Positions 27,093 through 35,342 are shown, counted from the stretch's first letter. The stretch: DNA of 64,000 nt from Metabacillus halosaccharovorans (GCF_002019635.1 NZ_KV917372.1:682001-746000); one strand, 5' to 3'. The notes: generated by a model from the letters alone, not told the origin. Made by a program: numbers and translations.

Positions 27093-28415
27093 TTACGTCT
27101 TTACAAGAAGTTCAACTATGACATTTTCAATCCGCTTCCTTTTGCGATCGGATGCCATTAAGTCGTACGCTGTAAAAGTAAACTTAGGCAGGACAAGCAT
27201 GTTTTCTTTCCATAATTTCTCCAATTCTTGTAAAACCATTGCTTCTGCTACTGACTTTTCATTCTTCACTTTCAACTTAATATCAATTAAAAAAAGCTCC
27301 TTCTGTGTTACCTTATATTCGAGTATATCATCAGATGAAAGCATGATTGCTCTCCGAATAAAATCAGGGAATAGCATATGTTTCTTCCCTGTTTGTTCAT
27401 GAATTCCATGAAAAATATCATCACATCGGCCATCAATCCGCTCCAAGGCTAAAAAATGTGAACCACAAGGACAAGGTGTTTTCCTCTCAATTAACACATC
27501 ATTTAATCGATAGCGTATTAATGGCTGTGTCCTTCTAGTAAAATCAGTAATTATAGGAACAAAAATCCCTTTTTCTTTATCTAAATATTCCTTTTGAATA
27601 GCTATTATATCTTCGTTCATATGTAAAACTCCATGTGAGCAGGTTGTTGCTAAAAATCCTTCTGTTGCTTGATACACTTGATGTAGATTTTGTTGAAATA
27701 TCTCCTCAATAAAAGTTTTATCAACATCCTCTAAAACCTCTGCAACAGAAATGATCTTTCCTGGAGTAATATCAATGAGGTTGTTTCCTTTCCACTCTGC
27801 GATCATACGCAGCATAGATGGTGGTGCAATGATAATCGTCGGTTTCAATTCATGCAACCTTTTTTGGTGAGTTTTCAGATCTTCAACTAAATCAAAAAAA
27901 TGGAAACTTATTTTACTACTTTTTGTTGATTCATATAAATTATTGTTAGCACGTAAGAAAAAAGCGATTTTATGCTCATCCATTAGACTTCCTGGTAGCA
28001 GCTTTGCAAGGACCTCTCCAGCCCACATCGCTGATTCTTTTTCGCTCACTAAAAACAACCCTCGATTTCCACTTGTTCCGGAGGATAAACCAATTGAAAC
28101 ATGATTGATTTTCGGAGAAAAATCCCTTGTTTTCTCAGCTTTTGCTGCCAATTGAAAGGCTTCTTTTTTTGTTATACCTGCTGTGTTTAATTCGTCAAAA
28201 TGATCCATCATTTCTCGCTTAGATATGACGGGTAAAGTTTCCCATTCAAGCTGATGATTCTGGTAATAGTTTTGATAAAAAGGAGAATGTGTTAAAACAA
28301 ATGCTAAATGCTTTTTAATTTTTTTATTTTGATAAACTTGAATGGCCTTTCTTGATGAAAAACGCCTTATATGTTTTGACAGAAGATATTGTTTTAGGAG
28401 TACAAGTTTATTCAT
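27093..28415 (-). CDS. CapK / F390-synthetase-like adenylate-forming enzyme
   Basis: 440 residues. SSGTSGNRGLFLVSE (about residue 108) is the nucleotide loop; YQATEGFLATTC and RRTQPLIRYRLNDV follow, then CPCGSHF. This is the PaaK/CapK/coenzyme-F390-synthetase branch of the ANL superfamily, which activates acids as adenylates. The start overlaps the end of the MBL gene by eight bases, so translation is coupled. Last gene of the KAS III - reductase - MBL - ligase operon. By position it could play the part of OleC (beta-lactone synthetase) for a beta-hydroxy acid; inference. Confidence 0.82.
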   Translation of the reverse strand: MNKLVLLKQYLLSKHIRRFSSRKAIQVYQNKKIKKHLAFVLTHSPFYQNYYQNHQLEWETLPVISKREMMDHFDELNTAGITKKEAFQLAAKAEKTRDFSPKINHVSIGLSSGTSGNRGLFLVSEKESAMWAGEVLAKLLPGSLMDEHKIAFFLRANNNLYESTKSSKISFHFFDLVEDLKTHQKRLHELKPTIIIAPPSMLRMIAEWKGNNLIDITPGKIISVAEVLEDVDKTFIEEIFQQNLHQVYQATEGFLATTCSHGVLHMNEDIIAIQKEYLDKEKGIFVPIITDFTRRTQPLIRYRLNDVLIERKTPCPCGSHFLALERIDGRCDDIFHGIHEQTGKKHMLFPDFIRRAIMLSSDDILEYKVTQKELFLIDIKLKVKNEKSVAEAMVLQELEKLWKENMLVLPKFTFTAYDLMASDRKRKRIENVIVELLVKT

Positions 28416-29259
28416 ATATATATCCCTCTTTCACCAAGTTCCATGTCTTTTGACAATGGGTTGGCAAAATATCAATTTCAGGTGAATTTTTTGAAAGTTG
28501 ATGTAGCATATTAATGTTTTTCTTATATGCCGTTCCATCCTCAATGAGCAAATTAGTGATTTTATGAGGAAATAGCAGCTCTTCATATGCCTGACTAGTC
28601 CAGACTGCATCCGCACATAGTAATACTTTTTTTCCACTTTCCAAGGAAACAAAAATCCCCAGTTGACCGATTGCATGGCCTGTTAAATCGATAGCAAAGA
28701 GGGATCCATCCCCAAATACATCAAAACCTTTATGAAACGGTTGAAACTGACTGCTTAATGATATCTCAGGAAGTTCATCAATAAAGTCCATTCTTTTATC
28801 CATGTCTTCAGGTAGTAAATAAACTAAGCAACCTTTTGTTAAAGCTTTAACTTTATTAAATTGTCTAATATGGTCATACGCCTTTTTAAAGGTTAAAATT
28901 TTCGCAGATGGAAAGTCCTTTAATCCTGCTGTATGGTCACCATGGAAATGAGATAGAATAATATATCGTATTTCTGATGAATGAATCCCTTCATTCCATA
29001 ATTGGTTTTTTATCGATTGTGCTTCCGAGAAAAAAACAGGAGTTAATTTTGCATATATAGAATAAGGAAATGATTTGGTAGCTTCTAGAAACTTCATTGA
29101 ATATCCTGTATCAAATAAAATGTACCCTTTAGTTGGATGCCTCAATAATGCTACTGTTGCAGGGAACTTCATTTTCTTTAAAGATCCTTTAGGGTTAACA
29201 ATCTTTTCAGGATGTGTGCAATATCCGCATTCAAAGAGCTTAAGCATTTCAATTGGCAT
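28408..29259 (-). CDS. MBL-fold metallo-hydrolase (lactonase-like)
   Basis: 283 residues. ILSHFHGDHTAG is the HxHxDH metal site; LTGHAIGQ, CADAVW and PTHCQ give the remaining His/Asp/His ligands, as in lactonases of the AiiA type. The ATG at 29259 overlaps the preceding reductase gene by eleven bases; the frame is open upstream inside that gene, but the residues there do not resemble the family. Hydrolysis of a lactone or thioester made by the neighbouring enzymes is a reasonable guess. Confidence 0.85.
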   Translation of the reverse strand: MPIEMLKLFECGYCTHPEKIVNPKGSLKKMKFPATVALLRHPTKGYILFDTGYSMKFLEATKSFPYSIYAKLTPVFFSEAQSIKNQLWNEGIHSSEIRYIILSHFHGDHTAGLKDFPSAKILTFKKAYDHIRQFNKVKALTKGCLVYLLPEDMDKRMDFIDELPEISLSSQFQPFHKGFDVFGDGSLFAIDLTGHAIGQLGIFVSLESGKKVLLCADAVWTSQAYEELLFPHKITNLLIEDGTAYKKNINMLHQLSKNSPEIDILPTHCQKTWNLVKEGYIYE

Positions 29260-30241
29260 GATTTTTCCACCATTCAATAAATTCATTTGTGCCTTGTTCA
29301 ATCGAAATAGCCGGTTCATACCCCAATTCATCTCTGGCTTTTTCAATTGAAAGTGTTTGTGATTGTGATAATACACTAACTGTATATCGAGTTAATAGAG
29401 GCTCTTTTCCTCCTATCACAAAGGTGGAGATATACTCTAACATGTTTGCTAGAAAAAACGCTTTGTTAAATGAAATTTCTTTGTACGTAAAGGATTTCCC
29501 TAATCTTTCCATAACCAATTCTATCATGCTATATAAATTGACTCGTTCACCATTTGTAATATTGTATTTATGTCCAAGTGTAGCATCACTAGATGTTAAA
29601 CAGAGAAGTATGGCATCCACTACATTTTCTATATAGGTCATATCAATTTCGACTTTCCCTGAACCAATCTTCGGAAACATTCCTTTTTCACACACTTTAA
29701 TTAATCTAGGGAAAATAGCTTGATCACCAGGTCCAAATAAAGCCCGTGGCCGAAGAGTAATTGTCGCAAGACCATTTTGAAATGCTCGATCGATTTCAAG
29801 CTCTGCAAGATATTTCGTTTTAGCATAATGGTTTACAAATTTGCTTGGTAATGCTTGATTTTCTTTTACATCTATTCGTTCGTCATAATGAAAATAAATA
29901 CTTGGTGTTGAAATATGTATTAATCGTTTTACTTTCCATTTTAAACATCCTTCAATCACATTCTGCGTTCCAACCACATTTGCCTGATAAAAATCCTTGT
30001 ATTTTCCCCAAGGTGAGGACAGTGCTCCACAATGGATCACATAATCCTGCTTTTCACAAAGAGCCAAGATCAAATCTCTGTTGTCCAATGCACTCGGAAC
30101 AAAACGGATACCATTTTTGATTAATTCGTCACCGATCTTTTCATTTCGACCAGTCCCTGTTACGTCATATCCCATTGAAGCAAGGCGTTTAGCTACTTTC
30201 AACCCTAAAAATCCTGTTGCTCCTGTAACAAGCACTTTCAT
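29249..30241 (-). CDS. NAD(P)-dependent epimerase/dehydratase, 3-beta-HSD (OleD-like) type
   Basis: 330 residues. N-terminal VTGATGFLGLKVAKRL (Rossmann), HCGALSSPWG, ISTPSIYF and the catalytic YAKTKYLAE (YxxxK), then TLRPRALFGPGD: an extended SDR of the 3-beta-hydroxysteroid dehydrogenase / 2-alkyl-3-oxoalkanoate reductase group, of the length usual for OleD. ATG follows GGTGATG. It starts about 40 bases after the KAS III gene and overlaps the MBL gene, so it belongs to the same operon. Confidence 0.85.
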   Translation of the reverse strand: MKVLVTGATGFLGLKVAKRLASMGYDVTGTGRNEKIGDELIKNGIRFVPSALDNRDLILALCEKQDYVIHCGALSSPWGKYKDFYQANVVGTQNVIEGCLKWKVKRLIHISTPSIYFHYDERIDVKENQALPSKFVNHYAKTKYLAELEIDRAFQNGLATITLRPRALFGPGDQAIFPRLIKVCEKGMFPKIGSGKVEIDMTYIENVVDAILLCLTSSDATLGHKYNITNGERVNLYSMIELVMERLGKSFTYKEISFNKAFFLANMLEYISTFVIGGKEPLLTRYTVSVLSQSQTLSIEKARDELGYEPAISIEQGTNEFIEWWKNHAN

Positions 30242-30283
30242 ATTTCATCACCGTGTTTTAGTTCAGTTACAAATACTTTTAAT

Positions 30284-31273
30284 CTAGTATTCAAGAATAA
30301 TACCTCCGATAGATAAACCTGCAGATGTTCCTAATAATAATACTAGGTCTCCCCGTTCCAATTTTCCAGATCCAATAGCCTCATGGAAGGCCAGTGGAAT
30401 AGATGCTGCTATGACATTTCCGTAATTCTCGATTATGCTCATAAACCGCTCTTCTTTAACACCCAGTTTTTTTCGGATAATTTTCATTGCGGACTTACTA
30501 GCTTGATGAGGAATGACCATTTGCATATCATGTATAGTTAATCCAGTTTGTTGAAACAATCCTTCTAGAAAATCAGGTAACTTTTTATAGGATAATTTAA
30601 ATATTGCCCGACCATCCATATCAAATAAAAAATCATTCGCAGATTGATCACTATAATTTCTTGGGTGAATTTTTGTTCCACCGCCTCTTATCTCTGAAAA
30701 TATAGCCCCTTCACTGTACGTTTCCATTTTCGAGGCGATGATCCCCGATGCTTCATTACTGTGAGACAAAATAAATGCACAAGCACCATCTCCAAATAAT
30801 ATACTGCTTTCATGTTGACTCCAATTTAAACCAACAGAGGATATCTCGGAAGAAACGATTAGCACATGTTGAAATCTTTTTTGATCAATTGCATATGACA
30901 TCATGTCCAGAGCTGTTACAAAGCTAAGGCATGTTGAGTTAAAGTCAAAGCAAGGAATTCCTGAGTCTTCTAAACCTAATTGTTTTTGTATTAATGAAGC
31001 ATTACATGGTATAGCCTGTTCATTTGTTCCGCTTGCACTAATAATACAATCTAGATCTGACAATGATATATTTGCATCTTCGATGGCTGACTTTGCTGCT
31101 TCTGCCCCCATGTATGATGCTGTTTCGTTCTCAACAAAATACCTCTGTTTCACACCAGATTTTTTCTCAGACCAGCCTTCTGTTTTTCCAATTATTACAT
31201 CAATTTCTTGAGCATTCACGATCCGTTTAGGTACATAGGATCCAGTACCAAGTATTTTTACTTTTCGTTTCAT
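30284..31273 (-). CDS. Beta-ketoacyl synthase III family protein (FabH/OleA-like)
   Basis: 329 residues. N-terminal ILGTGSYVPKRIV; the nucleophile Cys in FNSTCLSFVTA (about residue 115); VIPHQASKSAM (His) and IENYGNVIAAS (Asn) complete the Cys-His-Asn triad. It condenses an acyl thioester with a second acyl or malonyl unit. It is not next to other fatty-acid-synthesis genes and leads an operon with a 3-oxo reductase, so it is more likely specialised (OleA-like) than housekeeping FabH. Start: ATG 31273; GTG 31279 is also possible after GAGGTG. Confidence 0.87.
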   Translation of the reverse strand: MKRKVKILGTGSYVPKRIVNAQEIDVIIGKTEGWSEKKSGVKQRYFVENETASYMGAEAAKSAIEDANISLSDLDCIISASGTNEQAIPCNASLIQKQLGLEDSGIPCFDFNSTCLSFVTALDMMSYAIDQKRFQHVLIVSSEISSVGLNWSQHESSILFGDGACAFILSHSNEASGIIASKMETYSEGAIFSEIRGGGTKIHPRNYSDQSANDFLFDMDGRAIFKLSYKKLPDFLEGLFQQTGLTIHDMQMVIPHQASKSAMKIIRKKLGVKEERFMSIIENYGNVIAASIPLAFHEAIGSGKLERGDLVLLLGTSAGLSIGGIILEY

Positions 31274-31429
31274 TTTCACTTACACCTCATTCATCCAATC
31301 CATCTTATCTATATCTTTATGATTCAGATTCTTAATTTTACCATTTTTTCCACTAATTAAGGAGGGATATTTACTTAACAATAAAAGAAAAAGGACGTTT
31401 CCCATAAGGATAACGCCAAAATATATATC

Positions 31430-31999
31430 TTATTTAACTTTTTCACCAGCTTTAAATTGTTTCAAGATTTTTGTGAAAACATATGCAGTTATTGCAATCC
31501 CAAAATCAATGAAAAATAAAAATAGTTGATTCATTCCATTATTAAATTCAATGAATCCTATTTGAGTTTCTAATGTTGCAAAACCAAATGCAAAAATAGC
31601 ACTTAATACAATCGAATATAGGATAAAACTTTTGTTATGATTTGTACAATATTGATAGACAAGTAAAAATCCTACAGGAAGTGCAGAAGCAGTCATGTTG
31701 AGAGCATAAGGCAATAAAGGCGTTAAGAAAAATTTATGAACAAATAAACCATTTCTTGAGATCATGATATCTATATATGTCCAAAGCACGTGAACAGTGT
31801 ATCCAAAAAAGAATACTTCAAACAATCTTTCTCGATCTACAGTGAAGTAAAGTAGAAATAGAGGAATGATCATTAAGGAAGCAATTATCCAGAACTGCCA
31901 TGTTCCAAAACCGGAATACTCATTCCAGAATGAAGAAAATAATGAAATTAACTGTTGATTATTTTCTTCAATTTTCTGCCAGTATTCATTAATAGTCAT
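31430..31999 (-). CDS. Polytopic membrane protein, CBO0543-like
   Basis: 189 residues with five to six hydrophobic segments (for example FWIIASLMIIPLFLLYF at about 37-53) and a short charged C-terminus. It resembles the CBO0543 group of small membrane proteins in bacilli, whose function is not known. AGGGTGG precedes the ATG. It lies 156 bases upstream of the KAS III gene on the same strand and may be the first gene of that unit. Confidence 0.65.
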   Translation of the reverse strand: MTINEYWQKIEENNQQLISLFSSFWNEYSGFGTWQFWIIASLMIIPLFLLYFTVDRERLFEVFFFGYTVHVLWTYIDIMISRNGLFVHKFFLTPLLPYALNMTASALPVGFLLVYQYCTNHNKSFILYSIVLSAIFAFGFATLETQIGFIEFNNGMNQLFLFFIDFGIAITAYVFTKILKQFKAGEKVK

Positions 32000-32318
32000 A
32001 ACCTAACCACCCTAACAGCTCAATTGATGTCAAGCATAATCATGTTTTTAACTTGTCTTTGATTGAATTAATCTCCTTTATGTACGTCAAGTGTAGTAAA
32101 TATAAACTTAGTTTGAATGAATGATTGTTCTTCTATTCAAAAATTACTCGCCTCTTTTTTCTAATTCATTCCCTATATCGATGTTCGTTCATTTCCTTCA
32201 ATGATTACTTCACCCAATCTAAATAATTTCAAACAGTTGTATAAAATTCTTGACTAGTTTCTTCATTTCATTAGATAATACTCATAAGTAATATAATTTC
32301 AATATGGAGTTTTTCATC
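32000..32318. other. Intergenic region between divergent membrane-protein and TetR genes
   Basis: About 319 bases without a gene. It holds the TetR gene promoter (32250-32279) and must hold the leftward promoter. Several AT-rich imperfect repeats (ATTCATT-like, 32100-32190) occur, but no clear TetR palindrome can be fixed by eye. Confidence 0.5.
32250..32279 (+). promoter_or_regulatory. Candidate sigma-A promoter of the TetR gene
   Basis: TTGACT (32250-32255), 18 bases, GATAAT (32274-32279), about 40 bases before the ATG at 32319. Confidence 0.5.
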
Positions 32319-32912
32319 ATGGGACAAAGAGGACGAAAACAAGGTTCAATTGGAGTAAAAAGTAAAGCGATATTACTTTCTATTGCAACCGATGAATTTG
32401 CTACAAATGGCTTTCATGAAACAAAAATTAGTACCATCGTAAAAAAAGCGGGTGTAACTCAACCTACTTTTTATTTATATTTTCATAGCAAAGAAGCTAT
32501 ATTTCAGGAACTAGTCTCCCATTTTCGAACTAAGCTGACAGACTTAACTAAAGAAAGCAGACTTGAATCAGGTCTAGATGTAAACACCCTTCCAGGGAGA
32601 ATAGTCGTTGGACTTTCTGCTATCTTCCACTTTTTAGACGAGGATCATCAGTTAACCAAGATCGGCTTTTTTATTTCAACAGAAGCTGATGATATAAAAA
32701 GTCAAATTGCAGATCTAATAGCAAGTAATTTGGTTTCAGAACAGAAAGATGGATATTTTCGTAAAGATATTGATATGAGAATTGTTGCGGATGGATTAGT
32801 CGGTGTAATTGAACGACTTACTGTAACAAGTCTTTTTAAAGGACTTAAAAAACCTGATGAATTAGCAAGAGAAATTGTAGATCTTTTTTTGTATGGCTTG
32901 CAGAATCAATAA
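32319..32912 (+). CDS. TetR/AcrR family transcriptional repressor
   Basis: 197 residues from the ATG at 32319, nine bases after GGAG; an earlier ATG at 32304 lies before that site. The helix-turn-helix is at residues 15-60: FATNGFHETKISTIVKKAG, then TQPTFYLYFHSKEAIF. The C-terminal ligand domain resembles fatty-acid-responsive members such as FadR/YsiA in length. It is divergent from the 31.9-27.1 kb operon and is its best candidate regulator (inference). Confidence 0.87.
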   Translation: MGQRGRKQGSIGVKSKAILLSIATDEFATNGFHETKISTIVKKAGVTQPTFYLYFHSKEAIFQELVSHFRTKLTDLTKESRLESGLDVNTLPGRIVVGLSAIFHFLDEDHQLTKIGFFISTEADDIKSQIADLIASNLVSEQKDGYFRKDIDMRIVADGLVGVIERLTVTSLFKGLKKPDELAREIVDLFLYGLQNQ

Positions 32913-32942
32913 CTTCGATACCTTATATAAATGGGGATGATC

Positions 32943-33077
32943 ATGATGAATTCATTGGAATCGATAAAAAATGAAGGTTTGGATTTAGAGTGGATTAAAC
33001 TGATGAAATTTGCTTTAGAAATTGGTTTGTCAATAGAAGAAGTTCAGAACTTTTTAAATAAAAATCGAAAAAGTTAA
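32943..33077 (+). CDS. SinI-like anti-repressor peptide
   Basis: 44 residues. LDLEWIKLMKFALEIGLSIE, followed by EVQNFLNKNRKS, matches the SinI dimerisation domain (LDxEWxxLxxxAxxxGxSxEEIRxFL), which binds SinR and frees biofilm-matrix genes. GGGGAT precedes the two adjacent ATG codons (32943 and 32946). It follows the TetR gene by about 30 bases and is probably co-transcribed with it. No SinR gene is in the window, so it is an orphan copy here. Confidence 0.75.
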   Translation: MMNSLESIKNEGLDLEWIKLMKFALEIGLSIEEVQNFLNKNRKS

Positions 33078-33115
33078 TTTCACTATTACATATATGTATA
33101 ATTAGTAATTAGCAT

Positions 33116-33142
33116 AAAAAAAGGATCGTTATGAACAATCCT
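33116..33142 (-). terminator. Terminator of the His-rich peptide gene
   Basis: On the minus strand GGATTGTT pairs with AACGATCC (one G-T pair) and is followed by seven T. Confidence 0.7.
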
Positions 33143-33155
33143 CAAGAATTTCACA

Positions 33156-33329
33156 TTAACTGCTATATGAACTAAAAAAACCACTAGATTTCCCTTTTCT
33201 TTTATAATACTGATGCCCGTGCTTTGATGGATGATGATGCTTTGAGTATTTTCTTCGATTAAAATCACTTGAGCTATGTTTTCCATGAGATTTTTTGTCT
33301 AATAAAGATTTTAGTATTTTATTTAACAT
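33156..33329 (-). CDS. Small His/Lys/Ser-rich basic protein, 57 residues
   Basis: MLNKILKSLLDKKSHGKHSS... then YSKHHHPSKHGHQYYKRKGK and SSGFFSSYSS. Eight His and thirteen Lys/Arg. AAGGGAGAG precedes the ATG and a good terminator follows. Another reading frame over the same bases (33086-33286) is longer but has no ribosome site. The composition recalls small coat proteins or a metal-binding peptide; no family is recognised. It is next to the Mn riboswitch/kinase locus, which may or may not matter. Confidence 0.6.
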   Translation of the reverse strand: MLNKILKSLLDKKSHGKHSSSDFNRRKYSKHHHPSKHGHQYYKRKGKSSGFFSSYSS

Positions 33330-33365
33330 GCTATTATCTCTCCCTTTTTATACTTACTTTCAAAT

Positions 33366-34037
33366 TTATTTCCAAAATACTTTTAACTTTAATACATCTT
33401 TTATAAACTCTTCAATTGAAGAGTTATTTCTTTGGTTATACCATCTTTGAATGGTTTCCAAAAGCCAAATCGGGATCGCCTTTCCATCAACTAAGTGATA
33501 ATATTCATCATAGGCTTTTTTCAAATGTTCCCATCGATGATCATTTCCCGGTTTTAAGTATTCTGATACATCAATTACTTTTGCTCTGCCGTTCTGAAGT
33601 AAGATGTTTTTCAAATGAATATCTCTTGGATTTAGATTCTGTTGTTGTGCATAAATTCGTGCATCCTCAACATCTGCAATTGCCTGTGACGGAATATGGA
33701 TACCTTGAAGTAGGCAGTCATAAAGTGTAATACCAGATTCAAAACTTAATACTAAATATCTATCATAAGCTCCAAAACATTTGGAAAAGTAAGGTGAGCC
33801 ATTTAATTCTTTATAGACTTTCGCTTCTGTTTGAATTTTATCCCTTTTCTCCTCTGCATATAGCTTAAAAGCATATGATGGTTCATGAACATATTGAAAA
33901 ACAGCAGCGTCTGTACCAATACCAATACAACTTAGATCATGAACATTTCCTGAAATCGTTACTGGTTTATTGTTAGTATTTGATGTAATTTTTATTTGTG
34001 ACAATAGTTCATCTACTACTAATATATCTTTCTCCAT
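33366..34037 (-). CDS. Protein-kinase-like protein (YrzF-like)
   Basis: 223 residues from the ATG at 34037 with GGGTGAT upstream; a TTG at 34049 is in frame. The kinase fold is recognisable: GIGTDAAVF (Gly-rich loop), FKLYAEEKR (Lys), LNPRDIHLKNILL (catalytic loop, Asp and Asn) and AKVIDVSEYL (metal Asp, DFG replaced by DVS). It is smaller than Hanks-type kinases and resembles B. subtilis YrzF/YbdM-like small kinases. The gene lies 160 bases downstream of a yybP-ykoY riboswitch on the same strand, which would make it Mn-responsive. Confidence 0.75.
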   Translation of the reverse strand: MEKDILVVDELLSQIKITSNTNNKPVTISGNVHDLSCIGIGTDAAVFQYVHEPSYAFKLYAEEKRDKIQTEAKVYKELNGSPYFSKCFGAYDRYLVLSFESGITLYDCLLQGIHIPSQAIADVEDARIYAQQQNLNPRDIHLKNILLQNGRAKVIDVSEYLKPGNDHRWEHLKKAYDEYYHLVDGKAIPIWLLETIQRWYNQRNNSSIEEFIKDVLKLKVFWK

Positions 34038-34158
34038 ACTATCACCCAATTTCTCCTATAGTAACATTTCGTTTTTGTTGGAAATTAATTATGCTGCTAA
34101 ATATGCTTTTCACTCACTCCCATTCAATAGTATAAGCTAAAAGAAAGAATTCCTTACT

Positions 34159-34195
34159 AAAAGAAAAAGACCTTTACCGATGATGGTAAAGATCT
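34159..34195 (-). terminator. Second terminator of the Mn riboswitch leader
   Basis: On the minus strand GATCTTTACC pairs with GGTAAAGGTC around ATCATC, followed by TTTTTCTTTT. The stem is almost the same sequence as the first terminator next to it. Confidence 0.75.
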
Positions 34196-34196
34196 A

Positions 34197-34240
34197 AAAA
34201 AAGACCTTTACCAAATTGAAAAATCAATTGGCAAAGGTCT
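34197..34240 (-). terminator. Expression-platform terminator of the Mn riboswitch
   Basis: On the minus strand GACCTTTGCCAATTGA pairs with TCAATTTGGTAAAGGTC (minor mismatch) and is followed by seven T. Its 5' arm contains the CCTTT that closes P1 of the aptamer, so ligand binding and termination exclude each other. Confidence 0.85.
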
Positions 34241-34322
34241 CGCTAGCAATAATTATTGCCAACAAAGCCGGGGTATGAACCCGAAATGACGACTTTGTTT
34301 AACAGCTACTCCCCTTTGGAGG
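34232..34322 (-). ncRNA. yybP-ykoY (Mn2+) riboswitch aptamer
   Basis: Read on the minus strand: AAAGGGGAGTAGC, then ACAAAGTCGTCATTTCGGG, CCCCGGCTTTGTTGGC, and GCGAGACCTTTGCC. These are the conserved pieces of the yybP-ykoY class (GGGGAGUAGC, the CAAAGUCGUC/CCGGCUUUGUUG helix and the closing ACCUUU of P1). The class binds Mn2+ and usually turns on Mn exporters (MntP, YkoY/TerC type) by antitermination. Here the next gene on this strand is a kinase-like protein and no exporter is present. Confidence 0.9.
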
Positions 34323-34412
34323 AATTAACGTTCATTTAACTTACTACCATTTTAACAGAATTTTCACATTAAGTCAATTTTGAATAAGCCAAAGAAATTT
34401 CTCATCTATTCT

Positions 34413-35246
34413 TTATTTTAACCAATGGGAAGGAATATCTAAAGATGAAGGTAATTTTGTATGAAGATCTCCATTGGCCGAATTAATTTGCGCTTGTGTT
34501 AAAAAAATACTCCCACTTAAATTTGCTCCACTAATATTTGCGTCTCGAAGGTCAGCACCAATAAAATCAACATACCTTAAGTCAGCATCTCTTAGATCAC
34601 ATGCAATAAGAAAAGCTCCCCTTAAATTTTCTCCTCTAAGATTTGCGCCCCTTAAATTTGCGCCAATCAGTTCGATTCCTTTTTTCAATTTCACCTTTTG
34701 TTTTTGACCGTTCTTTTCTGTAGTACGCACAAATACACTCGTACTATTTAATACATCATTAACAAATGCTCTATGTTGTAATAGATCTATTTTTAATATA
34801 GACTTCGGATTTAAATAGGTGAGGTGTTCAGTCTGTTCTATTGCTTGATGTATATCTTTATGTATTTCTCTTGCTTCTTTTCTATTTAGAGCTTCATATA
34901 AATAACGAAGCATTTCATGAAGTTGTTGCATGATTGGGAAGACATCAAACATTTCTTTTGCAATTTCTTTTTTGTTTTTCCACTCATTCCCATTATATGT
35001 TACTTGTGAAACCTTTTGACCTGCACCGAAACATTCGTAAACAGTACAACCGCGAAATCCATTACTTCTTAAATTCTTATGAATGCTACATCGATAATCC
35101 GACTGAAGGTTACCACATGGTATGCCACTGTCCTTATCATAGGCAAAATCTGCGGATTTCATATAAGGCAAAGCTACACAACACAAGCCAAAGCAATTTT
35201 CACAATCTGCACTTAGGTCTTTTAACTCTGTTGCTTTTATACTCAA
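34413..35246 (-). CDS. YkgJ-like Cys cluster fused to pentapeptide repeats
   Basis: 277 residues from the TTG at 35246 (AAGGAAG eight bases upstream; an ATG at 35315 has no spaced ribosome site). N-terminal third: CENCFGLCC, GIPCGNLQ, YRCSIH and GFRGCTVYECFGAG, a Cys-cluster metal-binding pattern like that of the YkgJ family. Residues 200-260 are pentapeptide repeats (ANLRGANLRGENLRGAFL and on), a right-handed quadrilateral helix that in some proteins mimics DNA. The combination is known in bacilli, but its function is not. Confidence 0.82.
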   Translation of the reverse strand: MSIKATELKDLSADCENCFGLCCVALPYMKSADFAYDKDSGIPCGNLQSDYRCSIHKNLRSNGFRGCTVYECFGAGQKVSQVTYNGNEWKNKKEIAKEMFDVFPIMQQLHEMLRYLYEALNRKEAREIHKDIHQAIEQTEHLTYLNPKSILKIDLLQHRAFVNDVLNSTSVFVRTTEKNGQKQKVKLKKGIELIGANLRGANLRGENLRGAFLIACDLRDADLRYVDFIGADLRDANISGANLSGSIFLTQAQINSANGDLHTKLPSSLDIPSHWLK

Positions 35247-35295
35247 AACTTCCACTTCCTTATTACTTCTACTGGGAAATTTTAACAATAAGAAT

Positions 35296-35323
35296 AACCG
35301 GAGTATGTTTACCATCTCCGGTT
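35296..35323 (-). terminator. Terminator after prs
   Basis: AACCGGAG (35296-35303) pairs with CTCCGGTT (35316-35323) between prs and the pentapeptide gene. Confidence 0.75.
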
Positions 35324-35342
35324 AATTCTTCATTAAACATTA

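Noticed and set aside
28431-28676. 81-codon minus-strand frame inside the MBL gene
   Set aside because: Same strand, different phase, no start signal; the MBL motifs are in the other frame.
33086-33286. 66-codon minus-strand frame
   Set aside because: It lies over the terminator and in the wrong phase; the 57-codon frame at 33156-33329 has the ribosome site.
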